NCBI GenBank assembly: GCA_946886805.1
Contig: CAMPJM010000265.1
Location: 1 to 6,041, forward strand
DNA length: 6,041 bases
From: an uncultured Flammeovirgaceae bacterium
Lineage (GTDB): Bacteria > Bacteroidota > Bacteroidia > Cytophagales > Cyclobacteriaceae
Direction of reading: 5' to 3'
The notes below the pieces were generated by a model. It did no database searches. It was not told the DNA's origin and saw nothing but the letters and a program-made list of their open reading frames with translations. The translations under genes and the position numbers were made by a program. Position 1 is the first letter of the stretch, and each line of letters opens with the position of its first letter. Positions 4,688-6,041 of the stretch are shown piece by piece.

Positions 4688-6041
4688 ATGAAAAGGATAA
4701 TTATAATACTTGCTGTACTTATTATTTCAGGAGGGGCCTCTGCGCAGCACGAAGGACACGACATGCCGGTAAAGAAGGACGACGCAAAACATGACGGCCA
4801 CCAAATGCACTCGAAAAAAGACAGCACCGACCATAGGGGTATGAACCACGACATGGCAACGATGGATGGAGGTGAGATGATGTCCCATGCTTTTTCCCGT
4901 AATCTTCCCATGAGCCGGAATGGCTCAGGAACCGGCTGGCTCCCTGACAATTCGCCTATGTACGGCTATATGAAGCACACAGCTAAGTGGATGTACATGT
5001 TTCATGGAAATATTTTTCTTCGCTATAACAGCCAGGACATCGGCAACAAGGGTTCCCGTGGCGATAGTAAGTTTGATGCCCCAAATTGGTTTATGGGGAT
5101 GGGACAAACCAAAGTTGGTGGTAAGGGATTGTTCCGTTTTAGCGCCATGCTGTCTTTAGATCCGTTGACAGTCGGTGGAGAAGGATATCCGCTCTTGTTC
5201 CAGTCAGGTGAAACCTGGAAAAGGGAACCGCTGGTTGACCGACAGCACCCGCACGACTTGTTTTCTGAGCTTTCTGTTGGCTATACTCATATGTTTTCCA
5301 GGGATGCAGATGCTTTTGTCTACCTGGGTTATCCCGGCGAGCCTGCTTTTGGCCCAGTGGCCTTTATGCACCGTCCGTCGAGCCTTTACAATCCTGATGC
5401 CCCAATAGGTCATCATTGGCAGGATGCTACGCATATTACATTTGGTGTAGCAACTTTGGGATTCAGGTATAAGAATTTCAAATTGGAAGGTTCGTCTTTT
5501 ACAGGACGGGAGCCAAACGAAGAAAGGTATGGCTTTGATAAGCCGAGGTTTGATTCCTGGTCAGCCCGATTATCTTATAATCCATCTCCTGCCTGGGCGC
5601 TGCAGGCCTCAAAAGCCTGGGTGAAAGATGTACATGAATTTGGCCCGCGGGAAGATGTGGACAAAACTACAGTTTCAGCCATCCATGCGATATCTCTGGG
5701 GTCAAAATCGTCTTTGAACTCTGCTGCGGTTTGGGGTTATAACAGTCCTCAAGGGCATCATCCTTCAAGCCATTCCTTTCTAGTGGAAAGTGCGCTGAGG
5801 ATGAACGCTACCACGGTATTTGGTAAGTATGAATGGGTAGAAAAATCAACAGAAGATTTGCTCTTGAACGAAGCTATTTTTGGCCATGAATCCCTTTTTA
5901 AGGTCAATGCGATCACACTGGGTCTTCAGCAAAAGCTATTGAAAACGTTAAATACTAATTTGGCACTGGGTGTACAAGGAAGTTTATACATAAGTCCTGA
6001 TGAGTTGGAAGAAGTGTATGGCAAAACTCCGATGGCCTTGG
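4688..6041 (+). CDS. Secreted His/Met-rich outer-membrane protein of a copper cassette (3' end cut off)
   Basis: The frame stays open for 451 codons to the window edge with no stop, so the gene is partial only because the window ends. Residues 1-19 form a clear signal peptide (MKR, a hydrophobic Ile/Leu core, then ASA before Gln20). Residues 21-67 form a polar, probably flexible tail with eight His and seven Met in motifs such as HEGHDM, HDGHQMH and MNHDM, a composition typical of periplasmic or surface copper ligands. The rest looks like a beta-barrel: alternating aromatic and polar strands (for example around 95-110), with conserved-looking loops DRQHPHD (184-190), GYPGEPAFGP (about 213-222) and GHHWQDATH (241-249). 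I recall similar proteins of unnamed function beside copper genes in Bacteroidota, which suggests that few residues are missing, but this cannot be verified here. An in-frame ATG at 4673 would add five residues (MQYKK). The 4688 start was preferred for its A-rich leader and compact signal peptide. A role in copper binding or efflux at the outer membrane is inferred. Confidence 0.85.
   Translation, partial: MKRIIIILAVLIISGGASAQHEGHDMPVKKDDAKHDGHQMHSKKDSTDHRGMNHDMATMDGGEMMSHAFSRNLPMSRNGSGTGWLPDNSPMYGYMKHTAKWMYMFHGNIFLRYNSQDIGNKGSRGDSKFDAPNWFMGMGQTKVGGKGLFRFSAMLSLDPLTVGGEGYPLLFQSGETWKREPLVDRQHPHDLFSELSVGYTHMFSRDADAFVYLGYPGEPAFGPVAFMHRPSSLYNPDAPIGHHWQDATHITFGVATLGFRYKNFKLEGSSFTGREPNEERYGFDKPRFDSWSARLSYNPSPAWALQASKAWVKDVHEFGPREDVDKTTVSAIHAISLGSKSSLNSAAVWGYNSPQGHHPSSHSFLVESALRMNATTVFGKYEWVEKSTEDLLLNEAIFGHESLFKVNAITLGLQQKLLKTLNTNLALGVQGSLYISPDELEEVYGKTPMAL

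Noticed and set aside
4654..4950. - strand open frame over the start of the outer-membrane protein gene
   Set aside because: The + strand frame has a convincing signal peptide, a His/Met-rich tail and 451 uninterrupted codons. The - strand product is its shadow.
5175..5434. Overlapping short frames on both strands inside the outer-membrane protein gene
   Set aside because: Both are out of frame with the long + strand coding region and show no family features.
1..6041. CRISPR array, insertion sequence, tRNA or riboswitch
   Set aside because: I saw no regularly spaced direct repeats, transposase-like frame, terminal inverted repeats, cloverleaf or known riboswitch core.

Overview
The window looks like a stretch of a Bacteroidota chromosome or genomic island, most likely of the Sphingobacteriia/Chitinophagia type. 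Three things suggest this. Two intergenic regions carry the Bacteroidota -7 promoter box (TAnnTTTG). Starts are preceded by A-rich leaders rather than Shine-Dalgarno sequences. The proteins also have the flavour of that phylum. All genes lie on the + strand.

Left part (1-1775) holds two regulators. A DeoR/GlpR-family repressor (27-788) is closed by a strong intrinsic terminator (785-808). After a 282-base gap with no convincing gene comes a GntR/FadR-family regulator with an FCD ligand domain (1071-1775). It has its own TATATTTG promoter box and keeps a complete set of four candidate metal ligands.

Middle gap (1776-2079) has no gene. It carries two adjacent perfect-arm palindromes, possibly an interspersed repeat or the 3' end of the regulator transcript. 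The promoter of the next gene follows, again with a TATATTTG box.

Right part (2080-6041, running off the end) is a copper-handling cassette. It contains a Cu(I)-exporting P1B-1 ATPase (CopA type, 755 aa), a small stand-alone heavy-metal-associated (HMA) domain protein of 69 aa, and a secreted, probably outer-membrane beta-barrel protein with a His/Met-rich N-terminal tail, cut by the window edge. A simple model is that the small HMA protein binds cytoplasmic Cu(I), the ATPase moves it across the inner membrane, and the His/Met-rich protein binds or handles it at the outer membrane. The first two steps follow known families. The last is inference.

The most interesting possibility is a regulatory link. 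The FadR-type gene and the ATPase gene share a TTGT-N3-ACA dyad placed 19-20 bases before an identical TATATTTG box. No classical copper regulator (CueR, CopY, CsoR or a two-component pair) is visible in the window.
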